DNA of 64,000 nucleotides from Ornithodoros turicata (lineage: Eukaryota; Arthropoda; Arachnida; Ixodida; Argasidae). The stretch covers positions 186,001 through 250,000 of the forward strand of contig NW_026999299.1 of NCBI RefSeq assembly GCF_037126465.1, given 5' to 3'. The notes below the pieces were generated by a model. The model ran no database searches. It was not told the DNA's origin and saw only the letters and a program-made list of their open reading frames with translations. A program made the translations under genes and the position numbers. The first letter of the stretch is position 1. Every line of letters begins with the position of its first letter. Shown piece after piece: positions 1 to 11,446 of the stretch.

Positions 1-3000
1 GTGAATATTGCTCGCTCGAGGAAAAGTCTTTTTTGCTCGAAGGTTTCACACCTGCGCAGATTTTGGGTAGAACGTCTCACTGCTTCCTTACTGCATCGAG
101 CGCATAATACGTCGAGTCTCTCTTGCACAGGTGAAGTCTCAGTCCGCAGATATTTCTTTATAGCCACAGTCGACAAATAATTGTTCCACTCTGCGTCCCA
201 TGGGAAAAAGAGTCCTACGTACTCGAATGGTGACATTTGAAACAAATCATCCTTGATTAGTTCATCGTCCATTGGAAGCCTCTTCAATGTTGCTTCATCA
301 GAATGCAGGGCTCCTACGTGCAATGCAGTTCTTTCAAGCTCATCGACTTCGAACATATCCACTCTTTTGACACCGGGTTGCTCAAAATATGAAGCGTCGT
401 TGTTCATCACAGCAGAGTGAAGTGGATAGGACGCCGACGCCAGTCCATCGAACAACAGCATTACACCCTCGTAGTCTACTTTACCATACAATTCCAGGAC
501 TTTGTTCCTAAAGCTCAGTTTTTGTCTGATCTTTGCCTTCTCGAGGAGATAGTGAGCTGCGAAGAATTCGGCGAAAGTCTTATGAACGAACTCGGGAGTT
601 CCTCCGTCGTTAATTCCATTCACAAAGCCTTCTTTGTGAGAATTGTCTGCAACGCGTTTGATGAAACTTCCTTTTGGATCTAACTGCACTAATTCGTCTT
701 CATTCAATAGGATTTCCAAGGCATCCTCAGGAAATATACACATCATAGCGAGGAGACTATAGTTTGCGTAGAATGAAGACTGCGCTGCATCGTGCTCCCC
801 TCGTGTGGCACATAGGACGATGTCTTCCTTCACCATCTCTTTGCGGTGCACAAGGTGCTTGTACTCGACAAACATCTTGTAGATGTGTACAGTGTATATA
901 CTTCGGCCGGCGGAGATGTCAGCAATATTAAGCAGCGAAGAGTAATCGTTCAACTTCGTAATTTCCCCGCTCTCCACCTGAGCCATCATACGAAGTAGGA
1001 GAGGGGTTTCCAGGATTGTCTTGTTTTTCTCTTTCAATGTCGCGTACAGTTGCTGGAATTTTTCCGCAAATGCGTAATTCCTGGTCGCTGAAGTTTCTCC
1101 TTGGACCCTATATCTTGTACGGAAATCATTCTGGTTTTCATCAGAAAAAGGAACGAGATCGTATGACACCGTGTGCAAGATATCTTGTGCATGGCGTTTA
1201 AACACAGTGCGAGTAAAAAGGTACACCTTGTAAATTTTTCTCTTAGCTAGAAACTGTACAAGTTCCACCACACACTCTCGACATTCCTCATTGACTTCAT
1301 CGAAGCCATCCAACATGACAACGACCTTGAAAGGGTTTCCATTGTCCAAGCTTTCCTGGAACAGAGCGAACTCCAGGCCATATTTTTGTACTTGGCACAG
1401 ATCCGCCAGATATTTCAGACTAGGCGATGCAGTTTCAACCGATGCCATTCTCTGAGGAAGGTCGACGTAGAGCACCCACCGCTTCACGTCTTGAGTTTTT
1501 AACTGTGTACACAACCGAGATGCCAACACACTCTTTCCCATACCAGGTGCTCCAGAGACGACAACGACCTTCTCGGGCACTTTCAGCAAAGCGTCCTCGG
1601 TGTAACAGTCACTTCCCGTCATTGGAAGGTGACTGAGACGTCCATTTGATTTGGTCCACAAGAGTCGGTTACGGGATTCGTTTAGCCTTAGCAGGTGCAC
1701 TACCTTCTCTCTGTATTTATCGTTGTTTAGGAGAGCGTCGTAGTCACGTGACTCTTGAAGGACCACGAATTTTTCAAACTGCGTTAAATTTTCCTGATGT
1801 TTCGCCTCGTAGCCACAAGGTACAAGTTTTGCAGCACAATAATCGGGAGACCCCAAAAGTGCGAAAGCCTCATTCTTGTCATCGTCCAGTCTGCACGCAT
1901 TCAGGTCAATTTGCACAGTCCTTGTAAACACTCGCTCCACATAACAGTTCTTGACAGAACGTTCAAGTTCAGGAAGACGAAGTCCCAGGTCAATTGTCTT
2001 ATATTGGCACAGGTTTAGGAAAACGGAAGTGTCTAAGCAGCGTAAGAAAGCATCAGTATGCATTACATTCGGAAATTTTGAAACATATTCGCCCTGAAGG
2101 CTTAACGAAGAATTTTTAAACAATTCTTCTTTGCTGTCGCGCGTGACATTTTGGATGTCTGCTTCAACGATACTGCGAACTTCATGTTTCCCGGCAAAGA
2201 ATTTGTACAAATTCGACAAGTACTCTTTGTCACTGTTTTTCACAACCAAGATGACGTTTGTTCCAGTCACACGGGATACTTCACTCAGAAGTGCAATAAT
2301 ATCTGGGACGTTTTTGTTTGGATAAACCGTTACAAGCACCAATCGACATTTGTAGTTCAATAACACATGCTGCAGCGTAGAGTCCATTTGGTTTGCTTCG
2401 AAAAACAAGTATGGCTGCCCTGTGCATTGCACAGTGTTGTGAACCATTATTTCGAGGAGACTCAGTTCTGGACCCGCAAGGACGAGAAGAGGCATATTTT
2501 GCAGGTCACTCAGGTCCAGCGGCTTCTCGAAATTGACTTTGAATTGGCCAACATGGGAAGCTTTTCCAAGTCTTGCGTTCTCTTTTTCGATTTCCGTTGA
2601 ATCTATGGACGGGATTCCATTCAGAATGTATCTCTGCATGTCTGGCATGACAGTGTCCTTGAAAAACTTTAGTAGTTTCGGCGCTTGAAGCTCCAGAATC
2701 CTATTTCCTTCGTCACATTCGGTCAGTATGTGAGGAATCCGTACAATTAGCTCTTCTTCCTCATTATTGTCGAAGGCTTTCTGGATAAGGAAATGCACAT
2801 TATTTTTCCTTCCTTTAACGTCGTTCAGAATTTCTTGGTACTGACGTTCCTTCTCCTTATCGCCGCTGTTATATGGCTTTCCCTCATTTGTGTAAACTAA
2901 GGACAGTGCCATGTGGGACAACTCATGAATGAGAGTTCCCCAAACTTCTCGCTTCTCTGTGCTGCCACACACGTAAACCCTTTGTTCTTTACTATAGGTC

Positions 3001-3562
3001 AGACCACGTGTGGAACACCCGCCGGATCCAGTAATCCTCTGAACGTTTTCAGCCACAGAGTCGAACACTATATCTAGGTGTGGTGCTGTTGCAACAACTT
3101 TCAGGATACTCTTGTTTACTTCATCACTGGAGAGCTGCTTAAACGTCTTCTCCAATCGTACACCGAAGTCATCACATCCGCTGGCGCTCCGGGATTTGCT
3201 TTTCAGAGAGTCGATGTAGGAGTCCTCGTATTTGGTGGTGTAATATTGTTGCCGACGAATTTCAGCTCGTTCAACATGTGTGAGACCTTCGTAACACGAT
3301 GAGTCTTCGTCGTCTTTGAGGGCGCATTCGCGCGAGATTAAGAGACCATGAATACGCAAAGCTTTCTCTTCGACTGCTTTGTAAAGAGCTGACTTATCTT
3401 TCACAGGGTCCAACCACAGTTTCAATACAGGCGCGGCATCCAGGCACTTTCGAACACCAGCCTCGTCTTTGGCCGCAATAGCTTCGTGCATTTCCTTCCT
3501 GACGTCTTTCCACTGTTGCGACCTTTCCATGTGGAGATGAAATTGAGCTGCCGGATCAGTTC
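1..3562 (-). CDS. Large exon of a NACHT NTPase (NLR-like) protein with HExxH motif; 3' end outside window
   Basis: This is the last visible exon of a minus-strand gene, open throughout 3.56 kb. It begins after a good acceptor (polypyrimidine, then ACAG at 3563-3566) and runs off the left edge. Numbering from the proposed ATG at 11541-11543, the exon supplies residues 239 to about 1425. It shows, in order: a helical linker (about 240-300); an HELSH zinc-protease-like motif at residues 451-455 (2913-2927); a Walker A loop GAPGMGKS at 909-916 (1530-1553); a Walker B segment VVVMLDGFDE with its first Asp near 990 (1308-1310); the FVHKTFAEFFAAHYL signature typical of the NACHT C-terminal helical region (about 1230); and an ankyrin-like TALHVGALHSDEATLKRL stretch near 1315. 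NACHT proteins are ATP-dependent oligomerising switches, often in innate immunity. That role is inferred here. Protease activity is unproven because I cannot identify a third zinc ligand. The ATPase motifs are intact, so this looks like a functional gene. Confidence 0.88.
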
Positions 3563-4267
3563 CTGTAATTTTCATAAAGAAATTAGTAACCTAAACACAT
3601 ATTCATCGAAGTAAAAGAGACTGATCAAGTGTGGCATTTCGTCCGGATCGCGGCACTCGCTTTTATTGTATCATCACGTTGTCTGAAGGCTGACGCCCAT
3701 GGAGCGTTTCTTGCACGCTAAAACGCCTCTCGCGACAGACTCCGTCGCCTAGATACTCCCGCACGCCACGAGGGAAAAATGTCGCCCTCGGCGTGCTCCC
3801 CGTATAACACAAACACTGGGATCTCAGTGTGCACTGATGATATATCCAGAAATAGAACGACACGATTCTAAGGTAATCAATACATACTTAACGTGGATTT
3901 GTAGTTGGTCCTTAATGTGTCACTTATTTTGGGGTTGACTATTGCGCTTTTAATAAACTATACTACTGTGCTTGCGTACAAAACAGCGTTCCGAACTGAA
4001 CTAAGCCACGTCAATGTCTCCGGGTACCATTTTTGTGGTCGTCACAGCGGCCGTCGCGAAGCATTGGTTTTGTTACGACGAGAATGAAGCAGACACATAG
4101 GAGAACGGGAAAGGCGCCATCGCAGGCGAAAGAGGTTGGTATATCAGACGGTTGTGAAGTTGCATGCTCTAATGTTTCTTTCTTTACGTTTTACTTTAAT
4201 ATACATATATAAAAGATATGTTCGCATTTAGCTGGGGTACACTGTCTATATATATATATATATATAT
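3563..4267. other. Intron between the third NCD1 cassette and the NACHT exon; no gene seen
   Basis: This is the first part of a 3.4 kb intron on the minus strand. I see no exon with convincing splice sites. It ends in a (TA)n run at about 4243-4267 beside the foldback element. Confidence 0.5.
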
Positions 4268-4774
4268 AGGTATTCAATAAAGATCAGAAGTGGAGACGGT
4301 GCTTCTACAGGATAAGGAATAAAAGGGGGACTTTATTAAAAACTAAGAGGGAGTATTCGACGTTTCGACAGCAGCGCTGTCTTCAACAGGAATGGGATAC
4401 TATGGTGACGCAAGACAATTGCAAAGAATGAAAGGGGAATATGTACAAGGACTGTTCACAAGGATATGTTCAAGGACTGTTATGTACTGGTCACCCCAGG
4501 AAATCATTGCCCTCCGGCGAAGAACTTGACTGCCTATGATTCATTGTACCCCTTTACCTTTGTTTGACAAAGCACGTGTGCTGCCCTCTCTCCTTGTACA
4601 TATTCCCCTCTCATTCTTTGCAATTGTCTTGCGTCACCATAGTATCCCATTCCTGTTGAAGACAGCGCTGCTGTCGAAACGTCGAATACTCCCTCTTAGT
4701 TTTTAATAAAGTCCCCCTTTTATTCCTTATCCTGTAGAAGCACCGTCTCCACTTCTGATCTTTATTGAATACCT
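4268..4774. repeat. Foldback element with ~183 bp inverted arms and ribozyme-like core in each arm
   Basis: The left arm (4268-4451) is repeated as its near-exact reverse complement at 4593-4774, with a ~140 bp spacer between. (TA)n tracts lie on both sides. Each arm carries CTGTTGA, a GACAGC/GCTGTC hairpin and GAAACG (plus copy 4653-4680, minus copy 4361-4389). This matches the layout of hammerhead ribozyme cores found in Penelope-like retroelements, except that CUGANGA is changed at its fourth base. It is probably a relic of a head-to-head Penelope-like insertion, sitting in the last intron of the NACHT gene. Confidence 0.75.
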
Positions 4775-4953
4775 TTATTTTTCGTGGTCAACCGCATTCG
4801 TTTATTTCAACTTATATATATATATATATATTACAGAGATGTCGATAACCATCTATTAAGGATGATAGCTATATTTCGGCGTGATAAAGAGAGTAAGATT
4901 TGGTAAATACCAGCTAACGAAAAGACATCAAAGGTCGCATTCAAAGCCGCATT

Positions 4954-5040
4954 CTCCAATACGCCTTATGCATAAGTGCGCGCCATCTATGTGCGGAGAC
5001 GGAGACTACGTTTACGCGCCATGTTTGAGTATAGCTGCCG
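4954..5040 (+). repeat. Left copy of an inverted dispersed repeat
   Basis: This stretch, with landmarks AATACGCCTTATGCATAAGTG and CGCCATGTTTGAGTAT, recurs in reverse orientation at 6233-6315. The two could be terminal repeats of a degraded ~1.4 kb element or two independent insertions. No target-site duplication is clear. Confidence 0.6.
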
Positions 5041-6232
5041 GTGGTTTCGGTTTTCGCCACATCGCCTATCGCCAGCAACGCGGCATCCCGGGAGGTTGAC
5101 CGGCAACTCCCCTTTACTGCTCGTGCCACTGTGCACCCAAAAGGGCAATATTGGCTGGAATACCGATAAGGTAAATCCTCAGTTCGCTATTATTGCCTCT
5201 AAAATAATTAAAAAGGCACGTGACACGTTCACGGTCAGAACATGCTTAGATTGAGGTTGTTTGGCGTGTCACGGGACGGCGGCTTCTTTCAGAAGTAGGT
5301 CTATACGAAACGCGATCTACAGAGGACTTCATTTATGTGCAGGAGTGTTGAATTTCCAGTGGCAGCGTGCTGCAAGACCAGTATTTAGAAGATGACTGGG
5401 AAAATGAGCTTTGTGCACTGTATCTCATAGTGGTACATGTCCGTTTGAGACATTGTTGCTATAATTGCTTTTAAAAAGGAGCTATGTACCAAGCAGATAA
5501 CCAAGTACGACACATCAGATTTCAGAGCAAAAGCAATGTGCTCCTTCTGATGTGCCGTTGCCTTTGCATCACAAAGAAAATGACATATGATGCGAGGAAA
5601 TCGTCAAATCATTACAGAAACTCCGGTTTTCTGTGTCTCCAAGAAAAGTGCTCTTCCTCTTTCTTTGTGTGAACAGTCAGCTCCACATGACTTCCATGTA
5701 CAAAAGTGTGTATCCGTTCACCTTTTGTTGGGTTACTGGTACCAAACAACTACATGCGAGTATGAAAGTACATACGATATCTTACTGAAGGTACACAAAA
5801 TGTGTCTAGTCACAGGTGCTCAAATGCTTTTTTATTCCGTTATTGAACAGGACTAGCAGCTAAGCAGAGAGTCCTGTAGTAAGATCATCCATCGCCACGC
5901 CATGCTGCACGAACGCGCATATATAGGGACCCGCTACGTAACTGCGTAACACACCGCATCAGAACACTCTGCTGTAAAGTTCGGGCAAGTAGTTGAGTAT
6001 TCATATGTACAAAAGTGACAGAGTCCCCAAAATTCCGCAGTTCGACGTGAGATTCAGTCACGAAATCGCAGCTACGCCGAGCGTGCTTATCCGATGCTGT
6101 CTGCTCGTCGTAGAAGACAATAGCGAAGTTGTCCGAAAGGAACGTTCGTATAACGTTAGCTTCGTGAGCTCGGCTGTGCATTCTTCCTGCTCGCCTGCCA
6201 TGCTAAAAAGCTTGAATCGCAAGTTTAGCGCG
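5041..6232. other. Intronic sequence between two inverted repeat copies; no gene seen
   Basis: The stretch holds only short open frames without splice-site or codon-usage support. It may be the inside of a degraded element bounded by the repeats at 4954-5040 and 6233-6315. Confidence 0.4.
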
Positions 6233-6315
6233 ACCGCCCGAATACTCAAACATGGCGCCGCCGCAAGCCGCCGCCGCCACGAGATGGCAGCACTTATGAA
6301 TAAGGCGTATTGCAG
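6233..6315 (-). repeat. Right copy of the inverted dispersed repeat
   Basis: This is the reverse complement of the repeat at 4954-5040. It shares the AATACGCCTTAT...CATAAGTG and CGCCATGTTTGAGTAT blocks, with a GC-rich trinucleotide expansion (GCC/GGC) in the middle. Confidence 0.6.
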
Positions 6316-6986
6316 TAAAGTATTGTCTGTGAGTGGAGCTAATGAGTAGCACGGGCACAGGCGGTCTCCAAGCGGGCAGGTGGGACACTTCGTCATCACG
6401 ACATATCCTATCTTCATACTGAGCGACATAGCGCGCACATCTTACACTCCCTACACTGCATTGTGTGTGTATTAATATATCAACCATTCAATACGGAATA
6501 CAACTGCGTCCAGTATCCTATGAGACAGAAAACACGAATCTCTTCAGGGCCCATGTAAATGACAAAAACAGAAAAAAAAATATACGATGGCTATTATGTG
6601 GTACATAAGTACAAAGACAGCAGTGGATTGTTGATCTACGTATCTAAACGGGTCGCGAGACCTGGATAGACGTTCTTAGTTGCATTGTGCGCACAACGTA
6701 CTACCAAGCGTGTAAATTGAGAAAAAAAGTTAACTGCGTATTAGGATATAGGTGTGTCCATCATCCGGTCCATAGGGTTATTCGTTCGTTCAGTCCGCGT
6801 TGTTAGTCAGTAGGACAGTAGGTGCATTGCGGAGATTTTAAAAAAAAGTTGGTAAGCGTGTAAATTCTGAATCAACGAAGAAAAATGTATCGACGTTCTC
6901 CGAGTCATTATGTTCCGCGCAGGAATGCCAAGGTGGAGTTCACGAGGTCTGAGTGCTGTGCCTCAGTTCAATGGTGCGTAGCTCAC
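6316..6986. other. Intron; no gene or repeat recognised
   Basis: AT-rich intronic sequence of the minus-strand NACHT gene. I see nothing supportable in it. Confidence 0.4.
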
Positions 6987-7124
6987 CTGGATGCCCTGTG
7001 TACTGTTCCAGTTCCTTCTTGAAGCTCATCACGTGAAAAGGGAATCCGGCCATGCCAACAAGATCCATCAACTCCTGGAACTCTTCTTTCGTCAAGTCAA
7101 AAAGCTGCTGCACATTGTCTACGC
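6987..7124 (-). CDS. Third NCD1 cassette, second exon (138 bp)
   Basis: The exon has a CCCTAG acceptor and a GTGAGC donor, and both junctions are phase 1. It encodes GVDNVQQLFDLTKEEFQEL, followed by VGMAGFPFHV. This is the C-terminal half of the NAB co-repressor NCD1 fold, whose hallmark is a DDVQQL...EEF...VGMA.KP.HV.RL..AL pattern. It is the most diverged copy: the KPxHVKRL element of copies 1 and 2 reads FPFHVMSF here. Its end (G) joins the GA of the NACHT exon in frame, giving a Gly codon across the junction. Confidence 0.82.
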
Positions 7125-7381
7125 CTAGGGTCAAGTTCAACACTTAAGTTAAACACGTTCCAAGTCTCATGAAGACGATTTACTAAATGCGCTGTAGACC
7201 ACGCAAAGCGCTGCTCTACAAGCGAGAGAAATTGTCGTTTTGATTTATTTATTTATTGGTCATTAGTTAGAGGCCCGCTTAAGGGCATTACGTAACGGAG
7301 GTGGCACTGCCTACGCATGCACTTATAGGACTCAAATACATACAAATACATACAAAGCCTCAAATTGCCTAAGAAATTAAC

Positions 7382-7640
7382 GATGAAAGATGAAAGTCAC
7401 TGAAAAGGTTAGCCAGCTGTAGGACTCGAACCCACATCTTCTGGATTACCGAATGAGTGAAAGGAGGACGAGTGAGAGAGAGTGACTGGTTTGTCCCCTC
7501 AGACGACGCACCCTTGGAAGTCGCTGAGAAAGCGTGTTAGCTTAGCTCAATTGGTAGAGCCCTGGACCGGTAATCCAGAAGATGTGGGTTCGAGTCCTAC
7601 AACTGACTAACCTTTTCAGTGACTTTCAGCTTTCAACATT
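7382..7640. repeat. tRNA-derived foldback repeat
   Basis: The left arm (7382-7451) is the reverse complement of the right arm (7568-7640). Each arm contains a B-box-like GGTTCGAGTCC and the shared tail AACCTTTTCAGTGACTTTC. A second, shorter foldback of the same family lies at 56107-56231, so this is a mobile family and not a unique hairpin. Confidence 0.7.
7536..7607 (+). tRNA. tRNA-Thr-like (GGT) sequence, probably a tRNA-derived repeat or pseudogene
   Basis: A 72-base cloverleaf can be drawn. D stem GCTC/GAGC is intact, and so is anticodon stem CTGGA/TCCAG with loop CCGGTAA (anticodon GGT at 7569-7571). T stem GTGGG/CCTAC is intact, with a TTCGAGT loop. Two features argue against function: position 33 is C where tRNAs have U, and the 7-bp acceptor stem has mismatches. 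It also lies inside a foldback repeat whose other arm carries the same B box. I therefore read it as the head of a tRNA-derived element. Confidence 0.4.
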
Positions 7641-7927
7641 CGAAGTCTCATGAAGACGATCTACTAAATGCACTATAGACCACGCAAGGCGCTGCTCTAC
7701 AAGTGAGAGAAATTGTCCTTTTGATATATCTATTTAATTTTATTATTATTCGCGCCATTTCAAATCCGAGGCACTTGGCAGCAGTATACCACTGATCCAC
7801 CGAGGCTGACTTCAGAAAAATCGTTCAGCGAGCATGCCGAAAAATATTTATCTTAATCGTTAAAAAAACAACCGAAGTACCTGTGAGCTCGCTATATTTG
7901 GTGACACGAAGTCGCAATCTGGCTCAC

Positions 7928-8029
7928 CTTTCTCGATGAACTTGTCGTAGTAGGCGAGGAGATCCGCTCGCTGAAGCAGTTCGTGAATTTCACGCTCCGA
8001 CTCGCTTGAAGGAATGGACGTCATTACGG
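7928..8029 (-). CDS. Third NCD1 cassette, first exon (102 bp)
   Basis: The exon has acceptor TTTGCAG and donor GTGAGC, and it is phase 1 at both ends. It encodes EREIHELLQRADLLAYYDKF, matching the first helices of NAB NCD1 (L..L..A.LL.Y...FI..GG). The final G joins GC of the next exon to make the Gly of the conserved G-x-D-N-V-Q-Q-L turn. It has the same length as the corresponding exons at 10344-10445 and 11447-11548. Confidence 0.83.
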
Positions 8030-9359
8030 CTGCAAAGGAAGATCGGTGTAGGCGATACAGACACATACGTCCGGGCAGTGAGATCTTAAATTTTCATTTA
8101 AGATAAGATAAAATCGACTTGCTAGCATAAAGGAATACGTAAGCTATACTGCACCAGGAAGAGGAATAATATGTGTAGAAGGGGATGTAACACTTGGCCC
8201 CCTGTTACGCGGTACATATTTAAGAGAAGGTTCTCCGATACGATGAGGGCCTGTATACCGAGTTTCACAACAAAGGGTAAGAGACGCGTATTACATCGTT
8301 TGTGCGAATCTCGAAACGCAGCTGGCTCTGAAATGACGGAGGCACGTCAGTCAAGAGGGTTTGTGAGCCATCGTGCATATCTCTCGCGGCTGACGTCCAC
8401 GTCCTTAAGGGAACCAGACCTATAGCAACCTACGGCCATCGCGCTGTTCATTGACAACATAATAAAACCATAGGAGGGGCTGAGGATTTTTTTCCTCCTC
8501 TGATGTGAGAAATGGACGAGGAAACATGTGCGGCCACCGTCTTACTTACTTTATTACCTTCACTGAATTTCTTTTGCAAGCTCCAGAGAAGCACTCCGTC
8601 ACAAAAGGACACAATTACTAATGTAGTTGGAGGTTTGAGACGTAGGACTGAATCTTCTTTGACACCTCACTACGGCCATCGGGTCTCAACACCTTTTCGC
8701 TCACGTATGAACCTGTTTTACCGTCCATCAAGGCGCTATCCCCTGCTCATAATAACTCCAAAGCAATACGCGCATAAGTTCCGAGGTATCTTATTGCTTC
8801 TCCCGAGTTTCTTGAGTCTGTATTGCTCCTCGCGAGCGACCCTACCGCTAGCACTGATGAGACACGTGCGTCTAGAAACTGCCATGCCCTACACTTGGTG
8901 CGTCCCTGGCGATGGAGATGTCCTGCGAATGATACACTACGGATGTGACGACCGGAAGTGAATGCTGCGTGGCGTCCTTCCCCCATTTCAATCCCAAATT
9001 CCCCTCCCGAGTTGAGAATCCTTGCTCAGGCACATGCCTTTACTAACCTGAACCCGTAAGTGCTCCGAAGGGTCCGTAACATCTTTTGTGGATTGTGGTT
9101 TGTTCGTGGAATAATTAGAGGCATCGCGGAGATTGAAGTAAAGGAAACTAAAAGCAACATACAACTGATTTCGAATGCCACATAACACCTTGCTACTATG
9201 TATATACTCAGCGTATGACCTGGGAATCAACGAATAACGCACGTACAACCGAATTCCCCTTGGCCAATATGGATCGCGTACGAATACTACCATGGAGTGC
9301 CAGGAGCATGTACACGATAAGTGAGTCGTTTTACCAGAACCCGGGATTTCTCCAATTAC
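8030..9359. other. Intron; no gene seen
   Basis: This lies between cassettes 2 and 3. An open frame at 8512-8961 (plus) has no supporting codon bias, domain or splice signal, and is not called. Confidence 0.4.
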
Positions 9360-9497
9360 CTGCATGGCATGACCACTGTTTGAGTGCGTTCTTCAATCTT
9401 TTCACGTGAAGGGGCTTTCTGGCCATGCCTACGTGCTCGGCGAGTGTCTGGAACTCTTCGTCGGTTGAGTCACAAAGCTGCTGCACACTGTCTGCGC
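9360..9497 (-). CDS. Second NCD1 cassette, second exon (138 bp)
   Basis: The exon has acceptor TTCTCAG and donor GTAATT, with phase 1 at both ends. It encodes GADSVQQLCDSTDEEFQTL and then VGMARKPLHVKRLKNALKQW, which is the best match of the three to the NCD1 signature of NAB proteins (VQQLC, EEF, VGMA.KPLHVRRL.KAL). NCD1 mediates self-association in known NAB proteins. Here it probably mediates oligomerisation of the NACHT protein. Confidence 0.85.
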
Positions 9498-10343
9498 CTG
9501 AGAACAAATCCAATACCGAGGTTAAACATCCGTAACGTGTCCTCGGACACATTAGACACATCCCTAACACAGAAGGCCCTACCCGACCTGGAATACGAAT
9601 TTTTGTCTTTGTCTCGCATTAAATAGTTTTATGATGACCTATACTATAGGGCTCGATAACCTCTGCAATCACAAAGACCCTCTTTTCAGTCTTTTTCGTT
9701 CTTTCTCTCCAGCGGATGCTGAAAACATTTAAACCCATTCTAAAATAAGTATTCTTCGATTACTTCTTAGAATGGCAAGAAACATCATACAAGGGAGAAC
9801 GAAACGACAGGACTAAACATTTCTTTTCATGTTCCCTTCCATTGGCGATTTTAAAATTTCAACACAGCTAGCCCATCATTCTAACATCTTCTGTCTTAGC
9901 TCAGCATGCCGAAATTATCAATCTGTCGAACGAGATTTATTTGTAATAATAATTCTAACTGTATAGAAAGCCCTTTTGATGGCCAATTGCATTCACACAG
10001 CTATGGTAAAAATATATGAAAAACATCCTGAAGCCCCATTTTGGCTGGAGGCGTTCATCCGCCATGCCCCGCCCTCTGCCAATTAGCGAATCGTAGAATT
10101 TTTGTGGCGCGCTCATACGGACCAACGAGCTGAAATTTAGCGCTTCTTCAGCGCAGGAAGAAGACTTAGCATTCGGGACAGCGTTAGATGACATCTTAAC
10201 TCTCTCTATCTTAACACTCCCCTTTCTCTCATATTTCGCCTTTCACCACCACCGGCCCCACAGATACACACGCCTTTGGAAATGCAACAACCTGCCTGGA
10301 TCCCGCTAGTATTCGGTACACACAGACACACTTTTTAACTCAC
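9498..10343. other. Intron within the second cassette; no gene seen
   Basis: Ordinary AT-rich intron sequence. Nothing further is supported. Confidence 0.4.
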
Positions 10344-10445
10344 CTAGTTCGATGAACGTGTCGTGGTAGGAGAGAAGATCCGCTCGTCGAAGTAATTCGT
10401 GAAGTTCCCCTTCTGATTCGTCGGCCGCACTGGACGCTACCGCGG
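10344..10445 (-). CDS. Second NCD1 cassette, first exon (102 bp)
   Basis: The exon has acceptor CTTTACAG and donor GTGAGT, phase 1 at both ends. It encodes ESEGELHELLRRADLLSYHD followed by TFIEL, the first half of the NCD1 fold. Its start codes A-V-A-S-S-A-A-D with no methionine, so this copy must be internal to the protein. Confidence 0.83.
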
Positions 10446-10805
10446 CTGTAAAGCAATGTCGACTGTTAAGCCATCGATCGACATCCACAGAAAATCATAA
10501 TTAATTGTAAGATAACGTGAAACTCCTGTCACTATCTTCATTTAACGATGCTCAGAGATAAAACTACAGAGTGATTGATGTGGCGACAGCGCGTGTGAGA
10601 ATCGAGTCAGTTGTGGGTACGTTGTCGGCAACCTCTATCTCTCAATTCTACATTTCTATGCAATCATGCACGTGGAAGTCCGGTACCTCCAAATGACCTA
10701 TGTGATCATCTGCTTCAATATGAAATTTTCTTCCACGCAATTAGATCGATTAGGTATATTGCGGAGGTTGCAGAAAATAGGTCGTTAACTGCTTGGCTCG
10801 TAATA

Positions 10806-10980
10806 CAGTCAAACTCCCTTATAGCGAACACCTTTTTAACGAAAATACCACTACAGCAAATTTTTTTGCGGTCCCGCTGGAGCCTATAGGTCCAATAATA
10901 GACATCCTTTTTAACGAAAATACCTTTACTGCGAATTTTTTTTGCTGTCCCCTGAGTTTCGTTGTAAAGGAGTTTGACTG
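10806..10980. mobile_element. 175 bp MITE with CAGTCAAACTCC termini, TA target site
   Basis: The element starts CAGTCAAACTCC, ends GGAGTTTGACTG and is flanked by TA on both sides. The inner parts repeat TTTTTAACGAAAATACC twice in direct orientation. The termini and TA duplication fit a non-autonomous pogo/Tigger-like DNA transposon. It sits in the intron between cassettes 1 and 2. Confidence 0.8.
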
Positions 10981-11107
10981 TATTGCATTTGTGAACCAAC
11001 GAAGAAAGCGTTCCCGGCATTCAGAGTGCCATTATACACCGGTACTGGACGCTAATACGGGTTACACGAAGATGGAGTCCTTTCTCCCCGTTTGGTTCTT
11101 CATTTAC

Positions 11108-11245
11108 CTGACTGTCCTGTCCACTGGCCCAGTGCTTTCTTCAGTCTCTTGACGTGAAATGGCTTTCTGGCCATATCAACACGATCAATCACTTCCTGGA
11201 AATCCTCCGCCGTCGAGTCAAAAAGCTGCTGAACATTGTCCCCGC
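11108..11245 (-). CDS. First NCD1 cassette, second exon (138 bp)
   Basis: The exon has acceptor GTCTCTAG and donor GTAAAT, phase 1 at both ends. It encodes GGDNVQQLFDSTAEDFQEV and then MARKPFHVKRLKKALGQW. The GGD(D/N)VQQL...KP.HV.RL.KAL..W pattern is the conserved core of the NAB NCD1 domain. Its length is identical to the matching exons of the other two cassettes. Confidence 0.86.
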
Positions 11246-11446
11246 CTAGAGACAATTCCAAAAGAGTTAGGTTAAGGTTCCAAGACACGTGACTCCGTGC
11301 ATTATAGAAGTAACACTAAAACACACTGATGGGGATTATGTGCGCCTACAGGTGGTACAGCAGACGCTGAAATGTGAGCGAACGTGACGTCATGTCCCTG
11401 ATTGACATGCCTATGCATTGAGATATGAAGTTCCGTTTTGGCTCAC

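Larger units (their letters stand above)
7125..7927. other. Intron containing a tRNA-like foldback repeat
   Basis: This intron lies between the two exons of the third cassette. It contains a SINE-like stretch around 7240-7380 (TTATTTATTGGTC, then CCCGCTTAAGGGCATTACG) and the foldback described separately. Confidence 0.5.

Noticed and set aside
417..3302. Many plus-strand open frames across 0.4-3.3 kb
   Set aside because: All lie antisense to the continuous NACHT-coding exon and carry no motifs.
7536..7607. Functional tRNA-Thr gene
   Set aside because: C at position 33, mismatched acceptor stem, and location inside a mirrored repeat family.
8512..8961. 149-codon plus-strand open frame in an intron
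   Set aside because: No codon bias, domain, or splice context, and overlapping opposite-strand frames of equal quality.
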